DNA from: Ureibacillus sp.
Lineage (GTDB): Bacteria; Bacillota; Bacilli; Bacillales_A; Planococcaceae
NCBI GenBank assembly: GCA_031178355.1
Contig: JAPSJC010000001.1
Span: 60,669 to 124,668 of the forward strand
Reading direction: 5' to 3'
Length of the DNA stretch: 64,000 nucleotides
The notes under the pieces were generated by a model that had not been told where the DNA came from, did no database searches, and saw only the letters and a program-made list of their open reading frames with translations. Numbering within the stretch: the stretch's first letter is position 1; every line of letters begins with the position of its first letter. Position numbers and translations under genes: made by a program. This document shows, piece by piece, positions 30,454 to 38,629 of this stretch.

Positions 30454-31561
30454 CGGTCATGAAATTATACAATTATTTGAAAGCTGGTCGCCAAAAAAAC
30501 TAGCATGTATGGAAAATGATCCAATTGGTTTAGCTATTGGAACGTTAAATAAATCAGTATCAAAAGTTTTAGTTACACTAGATGTAAATGAAGAAGTTGT
30601 TGAAGAGGCTATACAAAATGGATGTCAACTGATCATTGCCCATCATCCCCCAATCTTCCGCAAACTTACTAATTTAAGAACAGATACGCCTGCGGGGAAA
30701 TTATATGAAAAACTAATTAAAAATGATATCGCGGTTTATGCTGCACATACAAATCTAGATGTTGCAGAGGGTGGCGTTAATGACCTATTAGCAGATGCAT
30801 TAGGGATAGAAAATCGACAGTTCGTAGAACAAACTTATAGTGAGAACTTAATGAAACTTGCGGTTTTTGTTCCAGATGGACATGCAGAATCAGTAAGAGT
30901 CGCTCTTGCAAAAGTTGGAGCAGGTCATATCGGAAATTATGATTCATGTAGTTTTTCAAGTAGTGGAGAAGGTCGATTCCGTGTGCTCGAAGGGGCGAAC
31001 CCATATATAGGTGAAGTTGGTGAAATGGAAATTACTGAAGAAGTGAAAATTGAAGTTGTATTCCCAACATCGATGAAAAACAAAGTACTTAAGGCGATGT
31101 TAAATGCCCATCCTTATGAAGAACCGGCATATGACTTTTACACAATGGCCGTAGAAACAAACCAAATGGGCCTAGGAAGAGTCGGAACATTAAAACAGCC
31201 TTTGACATTAGAACAATTTGCAAAGTACGTAAAAACCCAATTGGATGTCCCAACTGTTCGAGTTGTTGGTGACTTACAAGCAGAAATTAAAAAAGTTGCT
31301 GTTATTGGTGGAGATGGTAATTCCTATATTCATTCTGCGAAAATGTCTGGTGCTGATGTATTTGTCACAGGGGATATTAAGTTTCACGTAGCACAAGATG
31401 CACAAAGTTTAGGGATAAATATAATAGATCCTGGTCATCATGTGGAAAAAGTGATGATTAAAGGTGTAGCCTCAAAAATGAATCAGTTACGTAATGAGAA
31501 GAAACTAGCTGTTGAGTTTGTTCAATCTAAGATTAATACAGAGCCATTTCTATTTATATAG
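30440..31561 (+). CDS. Nif3-like dinuclear metal-centre hexameric protein
   Basis: This is a member of the Nif3/NGG1p-interacting family (B. subtilis YqfO), proposed GTP cyclohydrolase 1 type 2; its actual role is unclear. The 373-residue protein has metal-binding IIAHHPPIFRK and AAHTNLDVAEGG near the N terminus, an inserted PII-like domain in the middle (MKLAVFVPDGHAESVRVALA) and C-terminal GGDGNSYIH and IIDPGHHVEK. GAAGGAGG at 30423-30430 places the start at ATG 30440 rather than TTG 30434. Translation is probably coupled to trmK. Confidence 0.93.
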   Translation: MKIPNGHEIIQLFESWSPKKLACMENDPIGLAIGTLNKSVSKVLVTLDVNEEVVEEAIQNGCQLIIAHHPPIFRKLTNLRTDTPAGKLYEKLIKNDIAVYAAHTNLDVAEGGVNDLLADALGIENRQFVEQTYSENLMKLAVFVPDGHAESVRVALAKVGAGHIGNYDSCSFSSSGEGRFRVLEGANPYIGEVGEMEITEEVKIEVVFPTSMKNKVLKAMLNAHPYEEPAYDFYTMAVETNQMGLGRVGTLKQPLTLEQFAKYVKTQLDVPTVRVVGDLQAEIKKVAVIGGDGNSYIHSAKMSGADVFVTGDIKFHVAQDAQSLGINIIDPGHHVEKVMIKGVASKMNQLRNEKKLAVEFVQSKINTEPFLFI

Positions 31562-31565
31562 TGAA

Positions 31566-31600
31566 AAAAACTTGCCAGATAAATTTCTGGCAAGTTTTTA
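31566..31600. terminator. Bidirectional terminator between nif3 and the dicarboxylate transporter
   Basis: AAAAACTTGCCAGA (31566-31579) pairs with TCTGGCAAGTTTTT (31586-31599). A runs on the left and T runs on the right let it serve both convergent genes. Confidence 0.92.
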
Positions 31601-31623
31601 ATTTAATATAGATAACTAAAGTA

Positions 31624-32886
31624 TTAAACATGGGAATGTGAATGATCTTCTTTTAGTTGCTCAAAATTTGCTACGTCAAATTCTTTTTCTGATTTTGAAA
31701 TAACAACCGCTGCTAAACCGTTACCGATAATGTTTGTTACAGCACGTGCTTCTGACATGAAGCGGTCAACACCAATAAGTAAGAAAATCCCTTCAACTGG
31801 AATCATTGGAAACGCAGCTAACGTTGCTGCTAAAACAATGAAACCAGATCCTGTAACGCCTGCTGCACCTTTTGAAGTAATCATTAAAATTCCAAGAAGT
31901 GTTAGAATTTGAATCCAAGAAAGTTCTATACCATATGCTTGAGCAATGAATAGTGACGCCATTGATAAATAAATGGCAGTACCGTCTAAGTTAAATGAAT
32001 ATCCAGTAGGTACTACTAAACCAACAGTCGACTTAGAGCATCCCATATGCTCTAATTTTTTCATTAAAGATGGTAGGGCAGACTCTGATGATGATGTACC
32101 CACTACTAAGAATAGTTCTTGTTTAATGTAAGCAATAAATTTAAAGATGTTAATACCATAAAGTTTAGCAATTGAGCCTAGAATTAAGACAATGAATAAA
32201 AACATTGTAATGTAAACAGCTGCCATTAATAAACCTAAGTTACGTAATGAATCTAAACCAAAATGTCCGATTGTAAATGCCATCGCACCAAATGCACCGA
32301 TTGGAGAGAAACGCATAACCATACCAACAATCTTAAAGAATATTTCCGATACTGTTTCAAAGAATGAAATTACTGGTCTTGATTTTTCTCCAAGAGCTGC
32401 GGCAGCCATACCGAACAATACCGCAGCAAACAAAGTTGGTAATAACTCGCCATTAGCGAGTGCACCTACAAAATTATCTGGAATAATACTACCAATAAAT
32501 GCGCCAATACTATGATCTTGTTCTGCAGCTGCAGTTGTATATTTAGAAACATCTGCGCCTTCTGCAGAAGAAGTATCAATACCGTGTCCTGCATTTATGA
32601 GTAGAGCTACTGCAATACCGATTGCTAAGGCGATGGTAGACACGATTTCAAAATAGAGTAACGCTTTACCACCGATTTTACCAACTTTTTTCATATCTCC
32701 CATTGCACCGATTCCAATCGCAACTGTTAGGAAAATAATTGGTGCAATTAACATTTTTATTAATTTGATAAATAAATCCGCTAATATTTTTAAACTAGCA
32801 CCAAATTCCGGCCAAATAGCCCCTACTATAATACCTAGAATGATTGCAGCTATTACTTGAAAAGATAAATTCTTTAATAGTTTCAT
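31624..32886 (-). CDS. dctP: C4-dicarboxylate:cation symporter (DctA/DctP type)
   Basis: This is a DAACS-family transporter of 420 residues with eight membrane helices and two re-entrant loops, including the serine-rich motif VVGTSSSESALPSL and the substrate motif FNLDGTAIYLSMA. Sequence and length match the B. subtilis dicarboxylate symporter DctP (421 residues), and the neighbouring dctB-dctS-dctR genes support succinate, fumarate and malate as substrates. ATG 32886 follows GGGGG on its strand. The C terminus ends KEDHSHSHV. A perfect cre site and two copies of a 14-base direct repeat lie upstream, so CcpA and probably DctR control it. The symbol follows B. subtilis usage. Confidence 0.9.
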   Translation of the reverse strand: MKLLKNLSFQVIAAIILGIIVGAIWPEFGASLKILADLFIKLIKMLIAPIIFLTVAIGIGAMGDMKKVGKIGGKALLYFEIVSTIALAIGIAVALLINAGHGIDTSSAEGADVSKYTTAAAEQDHSIGAFIGSIIPDNFVGALANGELLPTLFAAVLFGMAAAALGEKSRPVISFFETVSEIFFKIVGMVMRFSPIGAFGAMAFTIGHFGLDSLRNLGLLMAAVYITMFLFIVLILGSIAKLYGINIFKFIAYIKQELFLVVGTSSSESALPSLMKKLEHMGCSKSTVGLVVPTGYSFNLDGTAIYLSMASLFIAQAYGIELSWIQILTLLGILMITSKGAAGVTGSGFIVLAATLAAFPMIPVEGIFLLIGVDRFMSEARAVTNIIGNGLAAVVISKSEKEFDVANFEQLKEDHSHSHV

Positions 32887-32913
32887 ATTTCATCCCCCTT
32901 AGATTAAACAAAA

Positions 32914-32927
32914 TGTTAACGTTTTCA
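32914..32927 (-). promoter_or_regulatory. Catabolite-responsive element (cre) of the dicarboxylate transporter
   Basis: TGTTAACGTTTTCA (minus strand TGAAAACGTTAACA) fits every fixed position of the CcpA consensus TGWNANCGNTNWCA. It lies between the putative -10 (TATTAT, 32940-32935) and the ribosome-binding site, where bound CcpA would block transcription. Confidence 0.78.
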
Positions 32928-32986
32928 TAAATTTATAATAACGAAAAGTTTTCTGAAAAAGCTGTTTCGTTTTTAAAGGTCTTATC

Positions 32987-33000
32987 GTTCATTTTGTTCA
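32987..33000 (-). repeat. Direct repeat copy 1, candidate DctR site
   Basis: GTTCATTTTGTTCA here recurs exactly at 33134-33147. On the minus strand it is TGAACAAAATGAAC and lies upstream of the transporter promoter, where an activator would bind. Assignment to DctR is inference. Confidence 0.5.
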
Positions 33001-33026
33001 ATTTTAAGAAAATGGGAGCAGAAATA

Positions 33027-33100
33027 TTGATATACCAACGTTTAACTCTGTTATAATACTGTGTGAAGTACGTGAAATTTTGTTATAGAACAAAGGGGGG
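33027..33100 (+). promoter_or_regulatory. Orphan plus-strand promoter and ribosome-binding site
   Basis: TTGATA (33027-33032) and TATAAT (33052-33057, 19-base spacer) are followed by a strong Shine-Dalgarno-like AAAGGGGGG (33092-33100), but no start codon of a real gene follows. It looks like the front of a lost gene or an antisense transcript toward dctB. Confidence 0.4.
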
Positions 33101-33133
33101 ACAACTACCGATTTTTCCGACAATCACACTTTA

Positions 33134-33147
33134 GTTCATTTTGTTCA
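33134..33147 (-). repeat. Direct repeat copy 2, candidate DctR site
   Basis: This is the second exact copy of GTTCATTTTGTTCA, 147 bases from copy 1 (start to start), immediately beyond the dctB stop and upstream of the transporter gene. Confidence 0.5.
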
Positions 33148-33156
33148 TAAAATTGC

Positions 33157-34203
33157 TTAATTGTTAATTTCCTGAATTAGTTCATCTAAATATGTGGGAT
33201 GTACATTTTTCTTAAAATAATCGTAGATTGGAAATAATTCTTTTTTCCACTTATTTCGACTTACTTTATTTAATTTATATATAGAGACAGCCTCTTCCCG
33301 CAGCAATGCTTGAAGATTGTTATTATTAATCTCCACAGCTTGCTCAAACTGCCAAATTTCCATTTCTTCTAAAGCATCTAATAGAATGGTTTGATCTTCC
33401 GTATTTAATTGATCCCAAAATTCATGGTTCATCATAACTGCATAACTTAAAATCCCGTGATTTGAAAGTGTGATATGGTTCTCCATTTCATAGAAATTTT
33501 TCGAGTATATATTAGAAATTGTATTTTCTTGTGCGTTTATTTGTTGGTTTTCAAGTTCGTTAAATACATCATCAAAGGATGCTTCAACGGGATTAGCCTT
33601 CAATAAATTAAATTGTTCTTCTAGTATATTGCTAGGCATAATGCGAATTTTTTTATCCAGAAAATCTTCGGTTTCTATAATTGGAGAATCGCTAGAAGCC
33701 ATTTGTTTAAAACCATTACTCCAAAAGGTTAGTCCTTTAATATTTATGGAATCTAATTCGTCCAAAAGCTTATCACTTAACGGGCCAGTTAATACTCTTT
33801 CTAGTTGCTCCTCATTTTCAATTACAAATGGTAGATCTAGAACTTGCCAGTTCGGTAAATAATCTGTCATTTTAGAGAAGGTTGGAGCAATCATTTGAAT
33901 CTCTCCATCCTTTAACGCTTGTAATTCATTATGATCGTTATATAGCATGGCATTAGGATAAATTTGCACAATTATTCGACCGTCGCTTTTCGTTTCTACT
34001 AAGTTTTTGAATTTTTCTGCTGCAATTCCTTTTGGTGTATTTTCTGCAACTACATGACTAAATTTAATGACTATTTGATTATCTAAACCAGTTTGTTCAT
34101 CATCATATGGCAATATTGTTGAAGTAAATATATTTTGACGATATCCTAGCAAAGCAATTAATATTAAAATTGATAAAAATGACCCGATTATAAGATTTTT
34201 CAA
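33157..34203 (-). CDS. dctB: Dicarboxylate-binding co-sensor DctB (TRAP-type binding protein fold)
   Basis: In B. subtilis DctB is an extracytoplasmic binding protein needed by the DctSR sensor. The product, about 348 residues, has an uncleaved-looking N-terminal membrane segment (LIIGSFLSILILIALLGY, no lipobox cysteine) and a DctP-family TRAP binding domain (IVIKFSHVVAENTPKGIAAE, then SNGFKQMAS and KKIRIMPS). I place the start at TTG 34203, since GGTGAT on its strand has good spacing to it; a GTG at 34215 is also in frame. It is divergent from dctS and upstream of the transporter on the same strand. Confidence 0.88.
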   Translation of the reverse strand: MKNLIIGSFLSILILIALLGYRQNIFTSTILPYDDEQTGLDNQIVIKFSHVVAENTPKGIAAEKFKNLVETKSDGRIIVQIYPNAMLYNDHNELQALKDGEIQMIAPTFSKMTDYLPNWQVLDLPFVIENEEQLERVLTGPLSDKLLDELDSINIKGLTFWSNGFKQMASSDSPIIETEDFLDKKIRIMPSNILEEQFNLLKANPVEASFDDVFNELENQQINAQENTISNIYSKNFYEMENHITLSNHGILSYAVMMNHEFWDQLNTEDQTILLDALEEMEIWQFEQAVEINNNNLQALLREEAVSIYKLNKVSRNKWKKELFPIYDYFKKNVHPTYLDELIQEINN

Positions 34204-34286
34204 TGAAATCACCACTTCAATATTTTATTTATAAATTATATCTATTTTCTAATTAATTGTAATAGTTAAAACTTTTGAGGAGACGA

Positions 34287-35888
34287 ATGTTCATGAAACA
34301 TAAACTACCAATGAATGGGAAAATTCTATTTTTGACATTCTTTATCATCGCCTTCTCATTTTTAGTTGCTGGTATTTTTGTATTAGGAAGTTTGATAAAA
34401 GATCAGGAAGAAGATATTGGACAGCGTACAATGTTAGTAGCGCGGACCGTTTCAAATTTACCGGAAATTAAGAATCTAATAGCAAGTGACAATTTTGAAG
34501 AAGCTTCTTCGAAAATAAGCGAAATAGTTGAAGAAATCCGCTTTATTCATGATTCAGAATATATTGTTGTAATGAATATGGATCGAATTAGATTCTCCCA
34601 TCCCATAAAAGAAGCTATCGGCAAGAAAAGTGAATCAAAAGATATTAATGCAGCTTTTGCTCAACACTATTATTTATCAATGGCTAAGGGGGAAAACGGT
34701 ACGATGATACGTGCCTTTGTCCCAATTATGAACGAAGAGAATAATCAAGTGGGAGTAACTCTCGTAGGTCATGAAATCCCTACGATCTATCAAGTGCTAA
34801 GTGATTTTCATAGCGAAATTCTAATTACTATTGGATTAACGTTATTATTTAGCATTTGGGGAGCACTTACATTGGGGAGCCACATAAAGAAACAAATGTT
34901 TGGACTCGAGCCACATGAAATTTCCAAAATGTATGTGGAACGCACCGAAACCTTTAATGCAATGCATGAAGGAATTATCGCTGTTGATAGTAAGTTAAAC
35001 ATTACAATATTTAATAAGACGGCAGCAAAAATTTTAGGAGTAAGCGGTGAAATTAACAATCTGATTGGTAAGAATATTTATGATGTATTACCAGATACTA
35101 GATTACCTGAAATTGTTTTTTCCGGGAAACCTGTTTATAACCAAGAAATCTATGTGAATGAACACAGTATTTTAAGTAATCGAATTCCTATTCATGTTAA
35201 TGGGAAATTGGTTGGTGCAGTAGCTGTTTTTAAAGACTTAACAGAATTTAAACATTTGGCTGAAGAATTGACTGGTGTAAAAGCATTTGTACAAGCCTTA
35301 CGTGTTCAAACTCATGAATATAAAAATAAATTACATACCATTTCAGGATTGTTACATCTTGGCCATACAAATCATGCCTTAGAATACCTATCACAAGTTA
35401 GAGATGAGCATGAAAGTGTTACAAAATTTTTAAATGAACGAATTTACAATGAAAATATTTCTGGATTATTATTAAGTAAAATTAGTCGTGGTAAAGAACT
35501 TGGCATTAAAGTAACGATAGATCAAAAAAGTAAATTCACTATATTTCCTGAAAAACTTGATCATCATGATTTTGTAATAATTTTTGGTAACTTAATTGAA
35601 AATGCTTTTGATGCTTTAAAGGGTACTGATAAGCTGAACAAAGAAGTTACGATATCAATAGATGATGAGGATCATGTTTTAGCAATTGAGGTAAGTGATA
35701 ATGGAGTAGGCATATCAGATAACACTCTGTCACAAATTTTTGAGCAAGGATTTTCGACAAAAGCAAAAGAAAATCGTGGAATAGGGTTGTTTTTAATTAA
35801 CGAGATAGTAAAAAAAGGAAATGGAATGATAGAAGTATCAAGTGAACTTAATAAAGGAACTACATTTATCATTACATTCGATATATAG
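34287..35888 (+). CDS. dctS: Sensor histidine kinase DctS (C4-dicarboxylate sensing)
   Basis: This is a CitA/DcuS/DctS-type kinase of about 533 residues. It has membrane segment 1 (about 10-32), an extracellular PAS sensor domain, membrane segment 2 (ILITIGLTLLFSIWGALTLG), a cytoplasmic PAS (HEGIIAVDSKLNITIFNKTA), an H box with likely phospho-His near residue 343 in TQTHEYKNKLHTISG-like sequence, and an ATPase domain (NLIENAFDAL, DNGVGIS). GAGGAG at 34277-34282 supports ATG 34287 or 34293 rather than TTG 34275. dctR follows after nine bases. Confidence 0.92.
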   Translation: MFMKHKLPMNGKILFLTFFIIAFSFLVAGIFVLGSLIKDQEEDIGQRTMLVARTVSNLPEIKNLIASDNFEEASSKISEIVEEIRFIHDSEYIVVMNMDRIRFSHPIKEAIGKKSESKDINAAFAQHYYLSMAKGENGTMIRAFVPIMNEENNQVGVTLVGHEIPTIYQVLSDFHSEILITIGLTLLFSIWGALTLGSHIKKQMFGLEPHEISKMYVERTETFNAMHEGIIAVDSKLNITIFNKTAAKILGVSGEINNLIGKNIYDVLPDTRLPEIVFSGKPVYNQEIYVNEHSILSNRIPIHVNGKLVGAVAVFKDLTEFKHLAEELTGVKAFVQALRVQTHEYKNKLHTISGLLHLGHTNHALEYLSQVRDEHESVTKFLNERIYNENISGLLLSKISRGKELGIKVTIDQKSKFTIFPEKLDHHDFVIIFGNLIENAFDALKGTDKLNKEVTISIDDEDHVLAIEVSDNGVGISDNTLSQIFEQGFSTKAKENRGIGLFLINEIVKKGNGMIEVSSELNKGTTFIITFDI

Positions 35889-35897
35889 AGGTGCAAA

Positions 35898-36596
35898 GTG
35901 ATTACAATTAATGTACTACTAATAGAAGACGACCCAATGGTTAGAGAAGTGAATCGGCAGTTTATTGAAAGAGTTGCAGGTTTTAAAGTGGTCCATATGA
36001 GTAATAACGGAGAGAACGGATTTGCAAAAATAATTGAATTAAAACCAGATTTGGTATTAATGGATATTTTTATGCCTGAACAAGATGGAATACAAACATT
36101 ACGCAAAATTCGTATGGAAAATCTTCCAATTGATGTTATAACAGTAACAGCTGCAAACGATATGCAAACAATTCAACAAATATTACACTTAGGAGTCTAT
36201 GATTATATAATGAAACCCTTTACGTTTGAGCGAATACAGCAAACGTTGAAAAATTATTATAGGTTCAAAATGATGTCGGAAGATGTCCAGGATGTTACTC
36301 AAAAAGAATTAGATGAATTAATTCATCATTCTGGGGAAATTGACCCACAAAATGTGGCTCCCCTTGACGAAATTATCGATCTTCCTAAAGGGTTTAATCG
36401 AACAACTTTAGCAAAAGTATTAGACTATATTAAACAATCTGATGGAGGAGCTTCTGCTGATGATGTTGCCTCTAGTATCGGTGTTGCAAGAGTAACTGCA
36501 AGACGCTATTTAGATTTTCTAGAAAAACAAAAACTGATTAAAGTAGATGTCCATTATGGTGGGGTTGGTAGACCAATTAATCAATATTATATTTGA
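35898..36596 (+). CDS. dctR: Response regulator DctR
   Basis: This is a CitB/DcuR-type response regulator of 232 residues, the partner of DctS. The receiver domain has the acidic pair in LLIEDDPMVREVNRQF, phospho-acceptor Asp near residue 55 in LVLMDIFMPEQDG and Lys in YIMKPFTFERI. The C-terminal DNA-binding domain has a winged helix (GGASADDVASSIGVARVTAR). GTG 35898 follows AGAGGTG at 35887-35893. It probably activates the transporter gene, whose upstream region has repeated 14-base motifs. Confidence 0.93.
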   Translation: MITINVLLIEDDPMVREVNRQFIERVAGFKVVHMSNNGENGFAKIIELKPDLVLMDIFMPEQDGIQTLRKIRMENLPIDVITVTAANDMQTIQQILHLGVYDYIMKPFTFERIQQTLKNYYRFKMMSEDVQDVTQKELDELIHHSGEIDPQNVAPLDEIIDLPKGFNRTTLAKVLDYIKQSDGGASADDVASSIGVARVTARRYLDFLEKQKLIKVDVHYGGVGRPINQYYI

Positions 36597-36608
36597 ATAA
36601 AAGATGAT

Positions 36609-36644
36609 GATGTTGAAGGAATTTCCTTACAACATCTTTTTTTT
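36609..36644 (+). terminator. Intrinsic terminator after dctR
   Basis: GATGTTG (36609-36615) pairs with CAACATC (36630-36636), with AGGAA/TTCCT inside, followed by eight T. Confidence 0.92.
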
Positions 36645-36743
36645 AGGCATTTAACCTATTACAAATGTTTAGTCCTTTGCATATGATAGCTGATAGAACA
36701 ACCTACGCAATTTGCAATTTGATTTAGAAGAAAGGAGATCAAC

Positions 36744-37379
36744 ATGCGTAATTTTTATCGACAAGGGCCTCCGCCAACGAGATCGTATCACCAACACCAA
36801 TATTATGGTCCGGCTCCAGGTCGTATGCCAAATTATGGTTTCCCACCGCCTCGTGGATATAATCCAGGAATGATTCCGCCAACAGGACCAAAGGGTGCAT
36901 CTAAGATTGAAAGTTTTATGGATACTTGTAATCGATTTTTAGCTACTGCGCAAGGATTTCAACCTTATATAGCTCAAGCAACTCCATTACTTCGTAACTT
37001 ACCAGCACTTTGGAGATTATATAAGGGATTTAGTTCTACTCCTAAAGGAGACGAAGATGATGACTATGAATCATCTCAGTTTAGTTTAGAGTCATCTGAA
37101 TTTGAATATATTTACAAAGAAGATGATCATGACCATGAACAAGATTCAAAACGTGAATCGAGAAATACTGAAAGACATCATCGCAATCGACCACTACACA
37201 AGCATGAACATAACGAAGCATTTAATCACCATCGTGGAGCAAATCGATTTTCCCCAGTGAAACATGAACGACGAAGAGAGAAAGAACCAGAAAAAATCGT
37301 TAAAAAAATAACAAAGCCACAGAAAACGAAACCATCTGTCCCTAAAATATTCCAACCAACATATCACTTTGACGAATAA
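36744..37379 (+). CDS. yqfQ: YqfQ/VrrA-like low-complexity protein
   Basis: The 211-residue protein starts with a Tyr/Pro/Gly/His-rich region (RNFYRQGPPPTRSYHQHQYY), has a short conserved helical block (SKIESFMDTCNRFLATAQGF, then PLLRNLPALWRLYKGF) and ends in a long His/Arg/Glu/Lys-rich tail. The central block and its place next to ispH and cshB identify the YqfQ family, which includes VrrA of B. anthracis, known for repeat-length variation. The function is unknown. GAAAGGAG at 36730-36737 supports ATG 36744. It is unrelated to the adjoining dct genes, which interrupt the nif3-yqfQ neighbourhood. Confidence 0.82.
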   Translation: MRNFYRQGPPPTRSYHQHQYYGPAPGRMPNYGFPPPRGYNPGMIPPTGPKGASKIESFMDTCNRFLATAQGFQPYIAQATPLLRNLPALWRLYKGFSSTPKGDEDDDYESSQFSLESSEFEYIYKEDDHDHEQDSKRESRNTERHHRNRPLHKHEHNEAFNHHRGANRFSPVKHERRREKEPEKIVKKITKPQKTKPSVPKIFQPTYHFDE

Positions 37380-37456
37380 TAATTTCTATGAAGAAACTTT
37401 GTATTAACTGTCACTCTCCTATATAATAAAATTATGTAACAACAAAAGGAGTTGAC

Positions 37457-38428
37457 ATGATGCAAGTTATAAAGATTAATCCCCGAGGTTATTGTTATGG
37501 GGTTGTCGATGCTATGGTTATCGCGAGAAACGCTTCATTAGATAAAACTTTACCGAGACCTATATATATATTAGGAATGATCGTTCATAATAAACATGTT
37601 ACAGATGCATTTGAAAGAGAAGGGATAATTACTCTTGATGGAGATAATCGTAAAGAAATCATAGAACAAGTAAATGAAGGGACTGTTATTTTTACAGCTC
37701 ATGGTGTTTCACCTGAAATACGTGAGATTGCTAGAAAGAAAGGTTTAGTAGCGATTGATGCTACATGTCCCGATGTAACTGTGACACATGATTTGATTCG
37801 AGAAAAATCTTCAGAAGGTTACGATATTATTTATATCGGTAAAAAAGGCCACCCAGAACCAGAGGGTGCAATTGGTGTATCCCCAGATCATGTTCATTTA
37901 GTACAAAACGTTGATGATGTGGATAAGTTGAACTTAGATAACGATAAGTTGCTTGTAACAAACCAGACAACGATGAGTCAATGGGATGTTAAAGTAGCAA
38001 TGGATTATTTAAAACAAAAATATCCACATATCGAGGTACACGAAGAAATTTGTCAGGCTACTCAAGTTCGTCAAGAAGCTGTAGCGGAACAAGCCGGTCA
38101 AGCAGAATTAACAATTGTAGTTGGAGATCCAATGTCTAATAACTCGAATCGTTTAGCACAAGTTTCTCAAGAAATTGCTGGAACTACGGCGTATCGTATT
38201 GCGGATATTACTGAACTGAAGCTAGAATGGCTCGAGGGTGTTGAAAAGGTAGCTATAACAGCAGGTGCATCTACTCCTACTCCAATAGTAAAAGAAGTTA
38301 TTACATTCTTAGAAAAGTATAATCCAGAAGATCCTTCTACTCATGTGATAACGAGAACGGTTACGATGGATAAAATTCTACCAAAAATTAAAGAGGCTAA
38401 GCCTGTTGATAAAATAATGCCATTTTAA
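37457..38428 (+). CDS. ispH: 4-hydroxy-3-methylbut-2-enyl diphosphate reductase IspH
   Basis: IspH catalyses the last MEP-pathway step, producing IPP and DMAPP. The 323-residue protein has the three iron-sulfur cysteines in [12 protein letters not shown] (Cys13), [11 protein letters not shown] and [11 protein letters not shown], plus the conserved TAHGVSPE and [14 protein letters not shown] 37457 or 37460 follows AAAAGGAG at 37444-37451. The partner gene ispG is on the other strand at 50043. A terminator separates it from cshB. Confidence 0.96.
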   Translation: MMQVIKINPRGYCYGVVDAMVIARNASLDKTLPRPIYILGMIVHNKHVTDAFEREGIITLDGDNRKEIIEQVNEGTVIFTAHGVSPEIREIARKKGLVAIDATCPDVTVTHDLIREKSSEGYDIIYIGKKGHPEPEGAIGVSPDHVHLVQNVDDVDKLNLDNDKLLVTNQTTMSQWDVKVAMDYLKQKYPHIEVHEEICQATQVRQEAVAEQAGQAELTIVVGDPMSNNSNRLAQVSQEIAGTTAYRIADITELKLEWLEGVEKVAITAGASTPTPIVKEVITFLEKYNPEDPSTHVITRTVTMDKILPKIKEAKPVDKIMPF

Positions 38429-38445
38429 AATGCATTTCAATTTCT

Positions 38446-38475
38446 GACTAGCTATGTAAAGTAGCTAGTCTTTTT
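38446..38475 (+). terminator. Intrinsic terminator after ispH
   Basis: GACTAGCTA (38446-38454) and TAGCTAGTC (38462-38470) are perfectly complementary and followed by TTTTT. Confidence 0.92.
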
Positions 38476-38629
38476 CTGCGTAAATGTCATAGTTTCATGC
38501 TCTGTGTGGGAGTCTAAGATATGAATGTTTTTATTCGAAATTTCCGACAAATCCGCATTGTACAGTGGATAAGTTGTGCTATTTAATTACAAGATGTTAC
38601 AATATGAAACATGTTAGGAGGAACGATTT

